DNA of 64,000 nucleotides from an uncultured Lachnospiraceae bacterium (GTDB lineage: Bacteria; Bacillota; Clostridia; Lachnospirales; Lachnospiraceae): NCBI GenBank assembly GCA_945919075.1, contig CAMEIX010000011.1, positions 29,112-93,111 on the forward strand, read 5' to 3'. The notes below the pieces were generated by a model. It was not told the origin of the DNA, did no database searches, and worked only from the letters and a program-made list of their open reading frames with translations. Both the position numbers and the translations under genes were made by a program. Positions 25,484 through 34,656 of this stretch are shown in pieces. Within the stretch, counting starts at the first letter, position 1. Every line of letters starts with the position of its first letter.

Positions 25484-27355
25484 CTACTTAAACTCCATAT
25501 GCCCCGTATTATAACCACAATCAACAACATAACTTCTGGTCAGGGATTTTCCGTTTTCATCCTGCCCATAAACATAAGTAAATACCAATTGTTCATCTTC
25601 ATATGATAATGTAGGCTCATCGGCAGGTGATCCGGTGTACAGCCAGGATTCATATACGTAATTCCAGTTAGCCTCCCCGTTAATCCTATCATTTAAAAGC
25701 ATACCACAGGTACCCAATTCCGGACTCATGACACCGTATATTTCATATCTTTTTGTCGGATCAACTGCCATTTGAATCAGAACGGAGGCACCGGGTTTAA
25801 AATCAACCGTATTACTCCATTTGTATGAGACATCAGCAACATCTCTATTTCCGGCGATTCTTGAAACAATCTTCCCAAGGTCGGGCATTTTGTTTATATC
25901 AGAAAAATCCGTTTTGGGATCATACGGAAACATTTCTATTTTAGATAAATCAATCGTATATTTTTTTTCATCATATGCCTCATCTAGCAGGTTGTCTGCA
26001 TATCCATATAATATACCACCATCTTCTGTACGTTTATATATTTTAGTGTGTTGTCCACCATCCGCCGCCCAAATTGCATTATTAATAAGTTCCGGAATTC
26101 CGTCCCCGTCTACATCTACCGAATAAATATCTCCGGTAGCTAAAAGAGCCGGATTTCCGTTCTTATAAAAAAGAAAATGAAACGGCAATCCACATTCAAC
26201 AACCGTATAGTCTAAAGCAGTCTTACCGAACAAATCGGTCACTTCTGATAAGCTCCCCCTGTTTTCCCAATCATGATATACTTCAGAACCAGGGATGTTC
26301 TTATCTGAAATAAAGCTATCCGGAATCTTTGCAAATAGGTATTCCCCATCCTCAAGCGTATTCTTAATAGCATAATAGGGAAGGGACATTCCTAACGCAT
26401 CATTTGGAAGTTCTGTCGATTTTGGATTTGTCAGAAAGCAAACAACTCCAACTATCAGTGCAACAACAGAAATAATCACTATCCAGAACGCCGGTTTCTT
26501 ATAATTCATCACATCCTTAATTCTTGTTTTTACACTGTTCTCACCAAAAGCAATAGGACATGCTGTAATCATCATCCTGTGGTGAGCACTGCAATGAAGG
26601 AGTGCCATAGAATAGGCTTTTCTTTCATCCAATTCCATATCTTTTATTACTTTTTCATCACAGGCAGCTTCAATATCCCTGCAAAGGAAAATATATGCAA
26701 TCCACAAAACAGGATTAAACCAATAAACGGACAGTAACAAAAAGCCTAACGGTTTCCACAAATGATCTTTTCTTCTAATATGAGCTCTTTCATGGGCCAG
26801 AACATATGTAAAATCGTTCTCTGAAATTTTATATGGCAGATAAATTATTGGTCTGATTATTCCGAAGACAAAGGGCGAGTCAATTCTCTCACTCTGCTTT
26901 ACCCCCTTTTGTAATAAGGTAGCAGTGGACAATCTGTGCATAAGCAATAAGGCACTGACCAATGCATATACTATCATGACAATCACACCTATAATCCAAA
27001 TCCTTGATGCGATATGGGCAAAAATCTGTGTAGGGTTAGCACTCGCCGAAGGTGCTGGTTCGAGAGTTTCAGAAACAACCGGATTAATAGAATAATCTAC
27101 CACAGGTATTCCAACATTCATGGTAAGGTTTTCTGAATATATCATATTCTGAGGCAATGGCTCTGCACTTGGAATCAGACTCAGCGTGCTTTCAACAGAG
27201 AATGGAAATATCAGGCGAATAGCTACCAATGACCACATAAGACAAATCAACCACTTAGGTGCTTTTTTAATAAACAGACGAACAACAAGGATTGCTAATA
27301 CCACATAACTTGCCACAAGACTATAATTAGCCAAACGCAAAAACACTTCTTCCAT
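25484..27355 (-). CDS. BlaR1/M56-family membrane protein with large extracellular domain
   Basis: 623 residues. Four membrane helices hold an M56 zinc-protease core with AHERAHIRRKDH and the downstream EAACDEKV, which in BlaR1/MecR1 relatives cleaves or triggers release of a BlaI repressor. After a helix near residue 315, the last ~300 residues face outside but are not a penicillin-binding domain. They contain SVDVDGDGIPELIN, a calcium-loop-like DxDGDG. The signal sensed is therefore not obviously a β-lactam. It lies 12 nt after the BlaI-like gene. Confidence 0.88.
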   Translation of the reverse strand: MEEVFLRLANYSLVASYVVLAILVVRLFIKKAPKWLICLMWSLVAIRLIFPFSVESTLSLIPSAEPLPQNMIYSENLTMNVGIPVVDYSINPVVSETLEPAPSASANPTQIFAHIASRIWIIGVIVMIVYALVSALLLMHRLSTATLLQKGVKQSERIDSPFVFGIIRPIIYLPYKISENDFTYVLAHERAHIRRKDHLWKPLGFLLLSVYWFNPVLWIAYIFLCRDIEAACDEKVIKDMELDERKAYSMALLHCSAHHRMMITACPIAFGENSVKTRIKDVMNYKKPAFWIVIISVVALIVGVVCFLTNPKSTELPNDALGMSLPYYAIKNTLEDGEYLFAKIPDSFISDKNIPGSEVYHDWENRGSLSEVTDLFGKTALDYTVVECGLPFHFLFYKNGNPALLATGDIYSVDVDGDGIPELINNAIWAADGGQHTKIYKRTEDGGILYGYADNLLDEAYDEKKYTIDLSKIEMFPYDPKTDFSDINKMPDLGKIVSRIAGNRDVADVSYKWSNTVDFKPGASVLIQMAVDPTKRYEIYGVMSPELGTCGMLLNDRINGEANWNYVYESWLYTGSPADEPTLSYEDEQLVFTYVYGQDENGKSLTRSYVVDCGYNTGHMEFK

Positions 27356-27367
27356 ACATTTGTCCCC

Positions 27368-27718
27368 CTATTTTTCGATAATCCGTTTAATCTCTTCAAT
27401 CTCTGCATCTGACAACTTTTGTCGCTTTGCGAATGCTGCAATAAATGCAGGAAGAGATCCCTCGAATTTCTTTTCAACCATTTCATCAATTTCGGATACT
27501 TGTACTTCTTGCTTGCTGACTAAAGATGTCACCATTGAGTTTTCATTTTTTAGAACTTTTCGCTCTCCTAATCTTTTAATTACCGTATATGTGGTTGTTC
27601 TGCTCCAACCTAATTCTTCCTTGCATATTGAAGCAAGCATAGAGCAACTGATTGGTTCATTTTTCCAGAGTATAAGACAAAAACGATATTCGCTTTCAAA
27701 AATCTTTGGTGTTTGCAT
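27368..27718 (-). CDS. BlaI/MecI-family repressor
   Basis: 116 residues of winged-helix DNA-binding and dimerisation domain (ELGWSRTTTYTVIKRLGERKVL, then SDAEIEEIKRIIEK at the end). AGGAGG lies 6 nt before the ATG. Two near-identical dyads just upstream are its probable operators. The M56 protein that follows would relieve repression. Confidence 0.92.
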   Translation of the reverse strand: MQTPKIFESEYRFCLILWKNEPISCSMLASICKEELGWSRTTTYTVIKRLGERKVLKNENSMVTSLVSKQEVQVSEIDEMVEKKFEGSLPAFIAAFAKRQKLSDAEIEEIKRIIEK

Positions 27719-27733
27719 TCTTGTCCTCCTTTT

Positions 27734-27772
27734 GTCTAATGCATTCGACGCATTTAGTCTAATGTATTAGAC
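27734..27772. promoter_or_regulatory. double BlaI-type operator
   Basis: Two 16-bp dyads: 27734-27749 (GTCTAATGCATTCGAC, one mismatched pair) and 27757-27772 (GTCTAATGTATTAGAC, perfect 7-bp arms). Their centres are 23 bp apart and they lie 16-54 nt before the BlaI start, where a repressor would block transcription of its own operon. Confidence 0.75.
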
Positions 27773-27807
27773 AACATTTGTCAAGCTATATAGGTATCAC
27801 ACAACGC

Positions 27808-27852
27808 AAAAGTTCCAAGAACCGCTTAAAATAAGCATTCCTGGAACTTTTT
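27808..27852. terminator. terminator hairpin after LacI-like gene
   Basis: AAAAGTTCCA (27808-27817) pairs with 27842-27851, with a nested GCTTA/TAAGC stem inside. U-runs are present on the plus strand and shorter on the minus strand. It separates the LacI-like gene from the BlaI operator region. Confidence 0.75.
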
Positions 27853-27874
27853 CTCTTTCATGGATATCTTTCGG

Positions 27875-28726
27875 TTAACTAAATATCCTGCCGATGGTCT
27901 TTCCCTTCTCCAATTCTGTTTTTACTACAATATTTCTCTTGCCCTGACGGCCCCCTGCCTCCATGTCGGCAAGCAGTTCTTCCGCAGCAATTCTGCCGAT
28001 TTCCGTTGTGTTCTGCTTCACTGTGGAGAGTCTGGGTTCATACAGCCCCAGAATATCCAGTCCGTCGTACCCCGCCACAGAAATATCGGTGGGAATATCA
28101 TAGCCTCTTGCATGGAGCACATTGATTCCACCGATTGCCGCATAGTCATCCGAATACAGGATACAGGTGGGAGGAGAAGGCATACGCAGGAGTTCCTCCG
28201 TGTAATAAGAAGCACGGTTCATATCCCGGTAATAGGAATTTTTGACATAATCTGCCGGAATACTGATTCCCCTCTCTTTACAGACATCAATAAAGCCCTT
28301 CAGACGCGCTTTGGTGACTGTATTATCATCCCCTATAATATAAGCAATTTTGGAATGTCCCATATCACAGATATATTTTACCAGATCCTTAAGGCCCTCC
28401 ACATTGTCAGACTGGACATTGATGACTCCGTCAATATCCTCATCAATGACAGCAAGAGGGATATCACTCTTTACAAGTTCCTGTACTTCTTCATCCTCAA
28501 ATTCTATACAGGCAATGACAACCCCTGCATAAGCATTTTCTCTGGTCTGTTCCAGATAGGACTTTCTATTTTCTCCCTGCTTATTGCTGTTCAAAAATGC
28601 TATATCGTATCCTTTGGCCTCTGCCGCTCTCTTAAAACTGTCCAATACACCGGAAAAGTACGCGTGTGTCAGACCACTGTTTGATTTATCTGCAAACAAA
28701 ACTCCTATCATCTTGCTTTTTTCCAT
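27875..28726 (-). CDS. LacI/periplasmic-binding-like protein without DNA-binding head
   Basis: 283 residues starting MEKSKMIGVLFADKSNSGLTHAYFSGVLDSF, which is the first strand of the effector-binding domain of LacI-family regulators. The fold continues through AYIIGDDNTVTKARLKGF, CILYSDDYAAIGGINVLHARGYDIPTDISVAGYDGL and LSTVKQNTTEIG. The usual N-terminal ~55-residue helix-turn-helix is missing and there is no signal peptide, so it is a cytoplasmic ligand-binding protein. It is co-transcribed with a PocR-type hybrid kinase and may report a sugar or nucleoside to it; that link is an inference. Confidence 0.85.
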   Translation of the reverse strand: MEKSKMIGVLFADKSNSGLTHAYFSGVLDSFKRAAEAKGYDIAFLNSNKQGENRKSYLEQTRENAYAGVVIACIEFEDEEVQELVKSDIPLAVIDEDIDGVINVQSDNVEGLKDLVKYICDMGHSKIAYIIGDDNTVTKARLKGFIDVCKERGISIPADYVKNSYYRDMNRASYYTEELLRMPSPPTCILYSDDYAAIGGINVLHARGYDIPTDISVAGYDGLDILGLYEPRLSTVKQNTTEIGRIAAEELLADMEAGGRQGKRNIVVKTELEKGKTIGRIFS

Positions 28727-28753
28727 TGTCTCTTCTCCTCCTTTGACAGGCCA

Positions 28754-31459
28754 TTATAATAAATTCTTCCATTTTTCAAGCAATTCGGTACAACTGTCCA
28801 CATCGATGTTTCCAACGGCATCCTGCAGTTCCTTAAAGAGCGGCATTTGTTCCTCGGGGTAACGATACTGCTCCATCTCCACCATCAGTTCCTCCATCCG
28901 GTCCAAATCCAGTTCATCCACTGCTGCAAGCATCTGGTCGAATAAAATCAGGAGTTCTGCGGTATCGATTCCGGTTTTCTCTTCGGTAGCCATCTCAAAT
29001 TCCCTCTCGCCCTTTTCAAAATACGGCTTCAATACATCGATATAGTCCGTATATTTTTGGAGCATGGCATCTGTTTCCAGTGCAATGGTCTTTATATCCT
29101 GTGCATTCCCGGCCTGCTCCAGTCTGGCCGCCATTTCGGAGAGTTTAACCGCCCCGATCTGCTTGGAGGAACTCTTAAGCGCATGTACTTCAATCGTATA
29201 ATTCTTTACATCGCCCCGAAGCTGAAATTCCTTGATTTTGACAGATTTCTCTTCAATTTTATTGTAATACTCTTCCAATATGTACCAGAACAGTTTTTCA
29301 TTTCCCAGAAGCTGGATGGCCATTGCCGTATCCAGATCACCCACTATAATTTCGCTGCTTCCCGCACCGGGCTCCTCTATTACGGTGGCATTGCCTTTTA
29401 CAATTTTATCCTTGGGGAGCCATTTTTTAATGGTCTTAACAATGGTTCTGATTTCTATGGGCTTTGCCACAAAATCATTCATGCCTTCCTGAATGAACAT
29501 GTTTTTCACGTCACCTACCGCATTCGCCGTAAGGGCAATAATTGGCGTGTCGTTATAGGAAGGATGAAGACGGCGGATAATTCTGGTGGTATCCACCCCA
29601 TCCATTTCCGGCATCATATGATCCATAAAGATAATGTCATATTTATTTTTGGTAATACAATCCAACGCCATTTTGCCGCTTGTGGCCTTCGTAATTTTCA
29701 TCTTGAGAGGCTCTAAAAGTCCCTCCGCCACAGTCAGATTAATCTCGTTATCATCCACGATCAGAATTTCCGCAGTGGGTGCCTGGAAATCAAATTCGAA
29801 AGATTCTTTTACTTCTCCGACATGCACATTTTTGTCATTAAGTGCCATGGCAATGTGCATGGTGGAAAGCGGCTTGCAAACCACTCTTAAGTTAGGCTTG
29901 TTTGACTTTCTGGTGAAATAAAATCCGGTCAGCAGTATAAAGGTGATTTCCGGGTAAGAATCCACCACCTTTTCCATTTCCTCATCATAATAAAACTCGT
30001 CCACAAAGAAAAACAGCTTCTTACTCAGGAATTTGTCATGATAAACATCCAGTATATTTTCCAGTCGGTCCAAAGCCGGAAGAGCTGCGGATAAGACCTT
30101 AAGACGGTCGGTATCGGAATAAAATTCCCTTGCCAGATGGGCATTGCTGAGATACCCGATTGCCGCCTTTTTCTCTGCGTCCTTTACCTGCAGACAGGGA
30201 GACGGATCGATGACCTCCTGGGGCAGATGAAAGTAGAAATTACTTCCCTTCTCGTAAACACTTGATACACTGATTTCCCCTCCCATAAGAGATAGAAGCT
30301 GTTTGGTAATGGCAAGTCCCAGCCCGGTGCCTTCCACATTCCGGTTCCGTTTGCTGTCCACCTGCTGGAAGGACTGAAACAGACTCGCTAAATCCTCTTC
30401 TTTAATTCCGATACCGGTATCCTGTACGGAAATCTGCAGGTCAATGTGCTTTTCATCCAGTGGCGCAAAGTCTACCACAATGGCGACCTTCCCCCTCTTG
30501 GTAAATTTTTCTGCATTGTTTGCGATGTTAATGAGCACCTGACGCACGCGGAGATTATCTCCATAAAGTCCCGCCGGAAGATTGGGATTGACGGATAAAA
30601 GAAGCTCCACATTCTTATCCTTTAACCGGGTCATCACAATATTTATCGTATCATGGAATAAAGAAAGCGGTTCATACTCCACGGGTACAATATTCATTTT
30701 GCCGGACTCAATCTTGGAAAAATCCAGAATATCATTAATAATATTTAAGAGTGCGTTGCCGGAGGATTTAATCTGGGCAAGACAGTCCCTCGCCACCGGA
30801 GAAAGTTCCTCACGCATGGCCACTTCCGCCAGACCGATAACCGCATTCATGGGGGTACGGATTTCATGACTCATATTGGCCAGGAAGTCTGTTTTCATCT
30901 GGGCCGCGCGTTCCACCTCTTTACTGGCAACCTTTGCCAGATATTTTTCCCTTGCAATGGAGGAAATCAGATCCGCCGTATCGCGTAAGACATCGGACAG
31001 AATTTCCATTCTTTCCGGGGTAATAACCGGAAGTTTCTTTGCCGCTTCCCAATATGCCTCCGGGTTAATGCCAAGGTCCCTTGCCACAGAAATAACCAGA
31101 TCTTTATTAGGTTCTTCCTTAAGCACCTGTCCGGCAAAAATGCAGCCGATAACGTCCCCGTATAAAAGAATGGGAAATGCGATTTCATAAACTCCTGCGT
31201 GACACTGAAACACTGCCGGTTTTCCATTCAAAAGGGAGGATTGCAGTCCGATACGATTACATTGCTCGCAGCGTTCTCTTCCCATTTCATTCTTTCTGGT
31301 ATATTTTTCGCAGAAATCAGAAAACAGAGTGCCCTTTGTTACGGCCACTCCGTTTATATCTGTGATAAGGGAAGCTACTCCCGTGATTTTAGAAAATGAA
31401 TTTTGTACTTTCTGAAGAAGATGTTCCTCTACCAGGTCTGTGATGTATATTTCTTCCAT
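28754..31459 (-). CDS. PocR-domain hybrid histidine kinase with receiver and Hpt domains
   Basis: 901 residues, soluble. A PocR ligand domain (~1-165, with the CxxC pair in RERCEQCNRIG and CHAGVYEIAFPI) comes first, then HisKA (FLANMSHEIRTPMNAVIGLAE) and HATPase (NAEKFTKRG, GTGLGLAI). A degenerate receiver-like stretch follows, then a true receiver (ILIVDDNEINLTVAEGLLEPL, IIFMDHMMPEMDGVDT) and a C-terminal Hpt domain with HALKSSSKQIGA. It forms a full phosphorelay in one chain. PocR domains commonly bind small carbohydrates or diols. Confidence 0.92.
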   Translation of the reverse strand: MEEIYITDLVEEHLLQKVQNSFSKITGVASLITDINGVAVTKGTLFSDFCEKYTRKNEMGRERCEQCNRIGLQSSLLNGKPAVFQCHAGVYEIAFPILLYGDVIGCIFAGQVLKEEPNKDLVISVARDLGINPEAYWEAAKKLPVITPERMEILSDVLRDTADLISSIAREKYLAKVASKEVERAAQMKTDFLANMSHEIRTPMNAVIGLAEVAMREELSPVARDCLAQIKSSGNALLNIINDILDFSKIESGKMNIVPVEYEPLSLFHDTINIVMTRLKDKNVELLLSVNPNLPAGLYGDNLRVRQVLINIANNAEKFTKRGKVAIVVDFAPLDEKHIDLQISVQDTGIGIKEEDLASLFQSFQQVDSKRNRNVEGTGLGLAITKQLLSLMGGEISVSSVYEKGSNFYFHLPQEVIDPSPCLQVKDAEKKAAIGYLSNAHLAREFYSDTDRLKVLSAALPALDRLENILDVYHDKFLSKKLFFFVDEFYYDEEMEKVVDSYPEITFILLTGFYFTRKSNKPNLRVVCKPLSTMHIAMALNDKNVHVGEVKESFEFDFQAPTAEILIVDDNEINLTVAEGLLEPLKMKITKATSGKMALDCITKNKYDIIFMDHMMPEMDGVDTTRIIRRLHPSYNDTPIIALTANAVGDVKNMFIQEGMNDFVAKPIEIRTIVKTIKKWLPKDKIVKGNATVIEEPGAGSSEIIVGDLDTAMAIQLLGNEKLFWYILEEYYNKIEEKSVKIKEFQLRGDVKNYTIEVHALKSSSKQIGAVKLSEMAARLEQAGNAQDIKTIALETDAMLQKYTDYIDVLKPYFEKGEREFEMATEEKTGIDTAELLILFDQMLAAVDELDLDRMEELMVEMEQYRYPEEQMPLFKELQDAVGNIDVDSCTELLEKWKNLL

Positions 31460-31473
31460 AGGATTTTTCCTTA

Positions 31474-32277
31474 TTAACCGATGAATTTCTCAATAGTTCC
31501 TAAAAGTTTATCCTTGTCAATGGGTTTGAGCAGATAGCCCTGCGGTTTACAAAGAAGTGCATTTTTAATCTTCTCCTTATCCGTTACACCGGTCAAAAAT
31601 ACTACCGGCAGGTCTTCATAATTGCCGCTCTCCCTTAATTTTTCAAGAAATGCTGGGCCATCCTCCTCGGGCATGTTATAATCAAGCAAAATAAAGTTGG
31701 TCTTCTTATTTTCCAGGAATTTACGGGCAATCTTTCCGCTGATTGCAGTTGCCACATCATAACTTTCATGCAGGTATTCCTTAATCAGTTTTAACTGCAT
31801 CGGGTCATCATCCACCACAAGAACATGTTTCCTGTCTTTCTGTTCCTGTACCTGCGCCAGTTTTTCCTGCAGCCTGCGCTGTTCTTCCTTTTCCTTCTCC
31901 ATGCTGTGTACATATTCCATAATTTTATCCCGGATAGCACTGATAGTAATCGGTTTTAGCAGGGTCATATCCGCCATGTACAGAGCTACTTTATTAAACA
32001 GTTCGCAATCTTCTTCCGATCCGATAATGATTGTGGAAATATTCTTTTTTGTAAGAAAACGCTTCAGTTCCTTAACAACCAGCAGTTCTTCCCTTGTTTC
32101 GGAATTTAAACAGCACACAAACACATCCGGCTCAAACAGTTCGATATGCCCCTTCATATCTTCCATTCTGGTGGAGGTTGTAAGAAGCTCAAAAATATCG
32201 GTCAGATGATGAAAGAAATCATCGATGATCATTTTATTTTTCCCGGTTACAAGAACGCGTATTTTTTCAGATGCCAT
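31474..32277 (-). CDS. double-receiver response regulator, first receiver degenerate
   Basis: 267 residues. The C-terminal receiver (KHVLVVDDDPMQLKLIKEYL, NFILLDYNMPEEDGPAFL, LLKPID) is complete. The N-terminal one keeps the receiver layout (RVLVTGKNKMIIDDFF, TLLKPITISAIRDKI), but the phospho-acceptor region reads DVFVCCLNSE, without the usual Asp. A charged coiled coil (MEKEKEEQRRLQEKLAQVQEQKDRK) joins them. There is no output domain, so it likely works in a phosphorelay with the hybrid kinase 14 nt downstream. Confidence 0.88.
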   Translation of the reverse strand: MASEKIRVLVTGKNKMIIDDFFHHLTDIFELLTTSTRMEDMKGHIELFEPDVFVCCLNSETREELLVVKELKRFLTKKNISTIIIGSEEDCELFNKVALYMADMTLLKPITISAIRDKIMEYVHSMEKEKEEQRRLQEKLAQVQEQKDRKHVLVVDDDPMQLKLIKEYLHESYDVATAISGKIARKFLENKKTNFILLDYNMPEEDGPAFLEKLRESGNYEDLPVVFLTGVTDKEKIKNALLCKPQGYLLKPIDKDKLLGTIEKFIG

Positions 32278-32279
32278 AA

Positions 32280-33566
32280 TTACTGATCCTCCTTAGTCTC
32301 TATGGGTTTATGATTAAACACTTCCCGATTCAATTCTTTGTTCTGATGTGCCACGATAGTGGTACATACCGCATCACCCGTGATATTAACAGCAGTTCTG
32401 AGCATATCTAAGATACGGTCAATCCCCATAATGAGTGCAATTGCTTCCACGGGGAGTCCGACTGCATTAAATACCATGGAAAGCGTTACCAGACCTACGG
32501 AAGGAATCCCGGCTGTGCCAACGGAAGCTAAAGTTGCCGTAGCAATAACGGTCAGATACCCTGATAATCCCAGATGAATTCCATATGCCTGTGCGGCAAA
32601 GACAACCGCAACTCCCTGCATAATGGAGGTTCCATCCATGTTGATGGTGGCGCCGAGCGGAATGGTAAATGAAGAAATCTTTCTGGAAACTCCTACCTTT
32701 TCTTCCAAAGTGTCAATATTCATGGGAATGGTTGCATTGCTGGTTGAGGTAGAAAATGCAAATGCCATAACCGGGAAAAACTTCTTTATAAACCGAAACG
32801 GATTCAGCCTCGTAAACACGAACAACAATATCATGTAAATCACAAAGCACTGGACAAACAAGGCAAAGGTGACGCTTCCCATGTATTTTAAAAGTGGCAC
32901 GAAAGCATTGAAACCAAGATTGGCAAATGTCCTTGCAATCATACAAAAAACGCCGATGGGTGCCAGATTCATAACCAGATTGGTCATTTCCATCATCAGT
33001 TCATTCAGCTGGTTCATCAGATTGGATACCATTTCGGCACGTTCACCCATTTTCGCCAGTAAGATACCCACGACCAGGGCAAAAAAGATAATCTGAAGCA
33101 TGTTGCCGTTTGCCAAAGAACCGATGGGATTGTCCGGGATAATGTTAAGAAGCGTATCCGCAACTGTGGTACTCTCCGTCACCTTTACTTCGCTTACTTC
33201 AATGGCATCCATGTTAAGGCCGATACCGGGACGAATAACCGAAGCTACCGTAATTGCCACGGTAACCGCCAGTGCTGTGGTCGCCAGATAAAAGATGATG
33301 GTCTTACCACCCACTTTACCGAGAGACATGGTATCACCGATGGCAGAACTGCCGCATACCAGAGAACAAAAGACCAAAGGTACCACCAGCATTTTCATCA
33401 GCCGTATAAAACCATTACCAATTACATTGAAGATACCATCTACAAAAATCGTGTCCCTCACGTAACTTCTCGGTACAAATAAATTGAATACTATACCAAG
33501 AATCAGACCACCGATTAATCCAATAAAAATTTTGGTAGTCAGACTCCATTTTTTCTTTTTCTGCAT
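32280..33566 (-). CDS. dicarboxylate/amino-acid:cation symporter (DAACS)
   Basis: 428 residues, about eight helices plus two re-entrant loops. Family marks are the serine-rich FAFSTSTSNATIPMNID hairpin, PLGATINMDGTSIMQG and DRILDMLRTAVNITGDAVC. Such GltP/DctA/SstT-type proteins import glutamate, aspartate, serine or C4-dicarboxylates with H+ or Na+. It ends 2 nt before the double-receiver gene and is thus the first gene of the regulator operon, which could sense its substrate. Confidence 0.93.
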   Translation of the reverse strand: MQKKKKWSLTTKIFIGLIGGLILGIVFNLFVPRSYVRDTIFVDGIFNVIGNGFIRLMKMLVVPLVFCSLVCGSSAIGDTMSLGKVGGKTIIFYLATTALAVTVAITVASVIRPGIGLNMDAIEVSEVKVTESTTVADTLLNIIPDNPIGSLANGNMLQIIFFALVVGILLAKMGERAEMVSNLMNQLNELMMEMTNLVMNLAPIGVFCMIARTFANLGFNAFVPLLKYMGSVTFALFVQCFVIYMILLFVFTRLNPFRFIKKFFPVMAFAFSTSTSNATIPMNIDTLEEKVGVSRKISSFTIPLGATINMDGTSIMQGVAVVFAAQAYGIHLGLSGYLTVIATATLASVGTAGIPSVGLVTLSMVFNAVGLPVEAIALIMGIDRILDMLRTAVNITGDAVCTTIVAHQNKELNREVFNHKPIETKEDQ

Positions 33567-33588
33567 TCTATATCTCCCTTATGCGAAT

Positions 33589-34431
33589 TTACATTTTTAT
33601 CCGGGCAGCATAAGCCTTGATGGCATCCACCCAGTCCGGCATCTCATAAATCCCGGTCATCTTCATCATAAGATTTTCCAACACTGTGCTGGAGGTTATT
33701 CCGTTTTCGGAAGAAATACCCTGAACCAGATTGGAATCATAGTCCATCAACTCTAAGATCATTTTGGCAAATTCGTATCGGGTACATTCACCCTCACAGG
33801 ATGCATGAAAAAGTCCGTATTCATTTTTGTCAATCAGACACTCCACAAATTTTGCCAGTTCCTGCGCACTGGTAGGTGTACTGAACTTGTCTGTCGCGGC
33901 GCCGAAATTTTTTCCGGCCTTTGCCTGTTCCACAACGTAAGTGAAATAATCCCCCTTTGCGGCACCATATACCCAGGAACTTCTGATAATCACATGTTTG
34001 GGGTTTAATTCCCTCACAAAATTCTCACCCGCAAGTTTGGATTTGCCATAAACATTCTGCGGGTCCGGTGTATCAAATTCCGTCATCCGTCCGCCGGTCT
34101 TTCCGTCAAAAATATCATCCGTGGATAACTGTATAATTTTGGCATTGATTCTTCTTGTGGCGATTGCCAAGTTTCGTGCCCCCAAAGCATTTACACGGTA
34201 GGCTTCTACCATATTTTTCTCGCAATAATCCACATCCGAAATGCTTGCACAGTTGATGACCACCGTAGGTCTGTAAACATCAATGGCATGATCCACTGCA
34301 TGCATGTCCGTGATATCCACATCCATGTCAGTGTCAATTACCTTATACTCTTCATTTGCACGAAGACGCTTCAAAAGTTCCGCCCCCAAACGGCCCTCTG
34401 CGCCCGTAATCCAAATTGTGTGTTTTGTCAT
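33589..34431 (-). CDS. RmlD-like dTDP-4-dehydrorhamnose reductase family protein
   Basis: About 280 residues, NAD(P)-binding short-chain reductase: ITGAEGRLGAELL at the start, then CASISDVDYCEKN, the catalytic Thr/Tyr/Lys in QLSTDDIFDGK and NVYGKSKLAGE, and VIIRSSWVYG. This family makes dTDP-rhamnose or related sugars. No rfbABC partners are near, so the true substrate is open. The start at 34431 has GGAGGGG 7 nt upstream; the longer frame is not supported. Confidence 0.9.
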   Translation of the reverse strand: MTKHTIWITGAEGRLGAELLKRLRANEEYKVIDTDMDVDITDMHAVDHAIDVYRPTVVINCASISDVDYCEKNMVEAYRVNALGARNLAIATRRINAKIIQLSTDDIFDGKTGGRMTEFDTPDPQNVYGKSKLAGENFVRELNPKHVIIRSSWVYGAAKGDYFTYVVEQAKAGKNFGAATDKFSTPTSAQELAKFVECLIDKNEYGLFHASCEGECTRYEFAKMILELMDYDSNLVQGISSENGITSSTVLENLMMKMTGIYEMPDWVDAIKAYAARIKM

Positions 34432-34536
34432 TTTATACCCCTCCAACATTATTACATCTATTTTATAACAAAATGTCATATTACGCAACAAAAAGGGGAG
34501 TCCTTTCAGGCGCCCCATACCGTGTTTGCACGAAGT

Positions 34537-34565
34537 TTGCTTCTCCTTTTGATTTATGATATAAT
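34537..34565 (+). promoter_or_regulatory. sigma-A-type promoter for SecB-like gene
   Basis: A perfect -10 box TATAAT (34560-34565) lies 17 nt after TTGCTT (34537-34542). The predicted leader of about 85 nt has two small hairpins (CAAGC/GCTTG and CATAGC/GCTATG) before the ribosome site GGAGG. Confidence 0.65.
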
Positions 34566-34656
34566 GTGCGCAGGAGAAAACCAAGCGTAGCTTGTTCATA
34601 GCGTGATTGCTATGTAACAAAATATTTATTCTAAAATTTGTAAATGGAGGAATCCC

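Noticed and set aside
27860..28684. 274-residue plus-strand frame
   Set aside because: Antisense of the LacI-like gene; composition is typical of a shadow frame.
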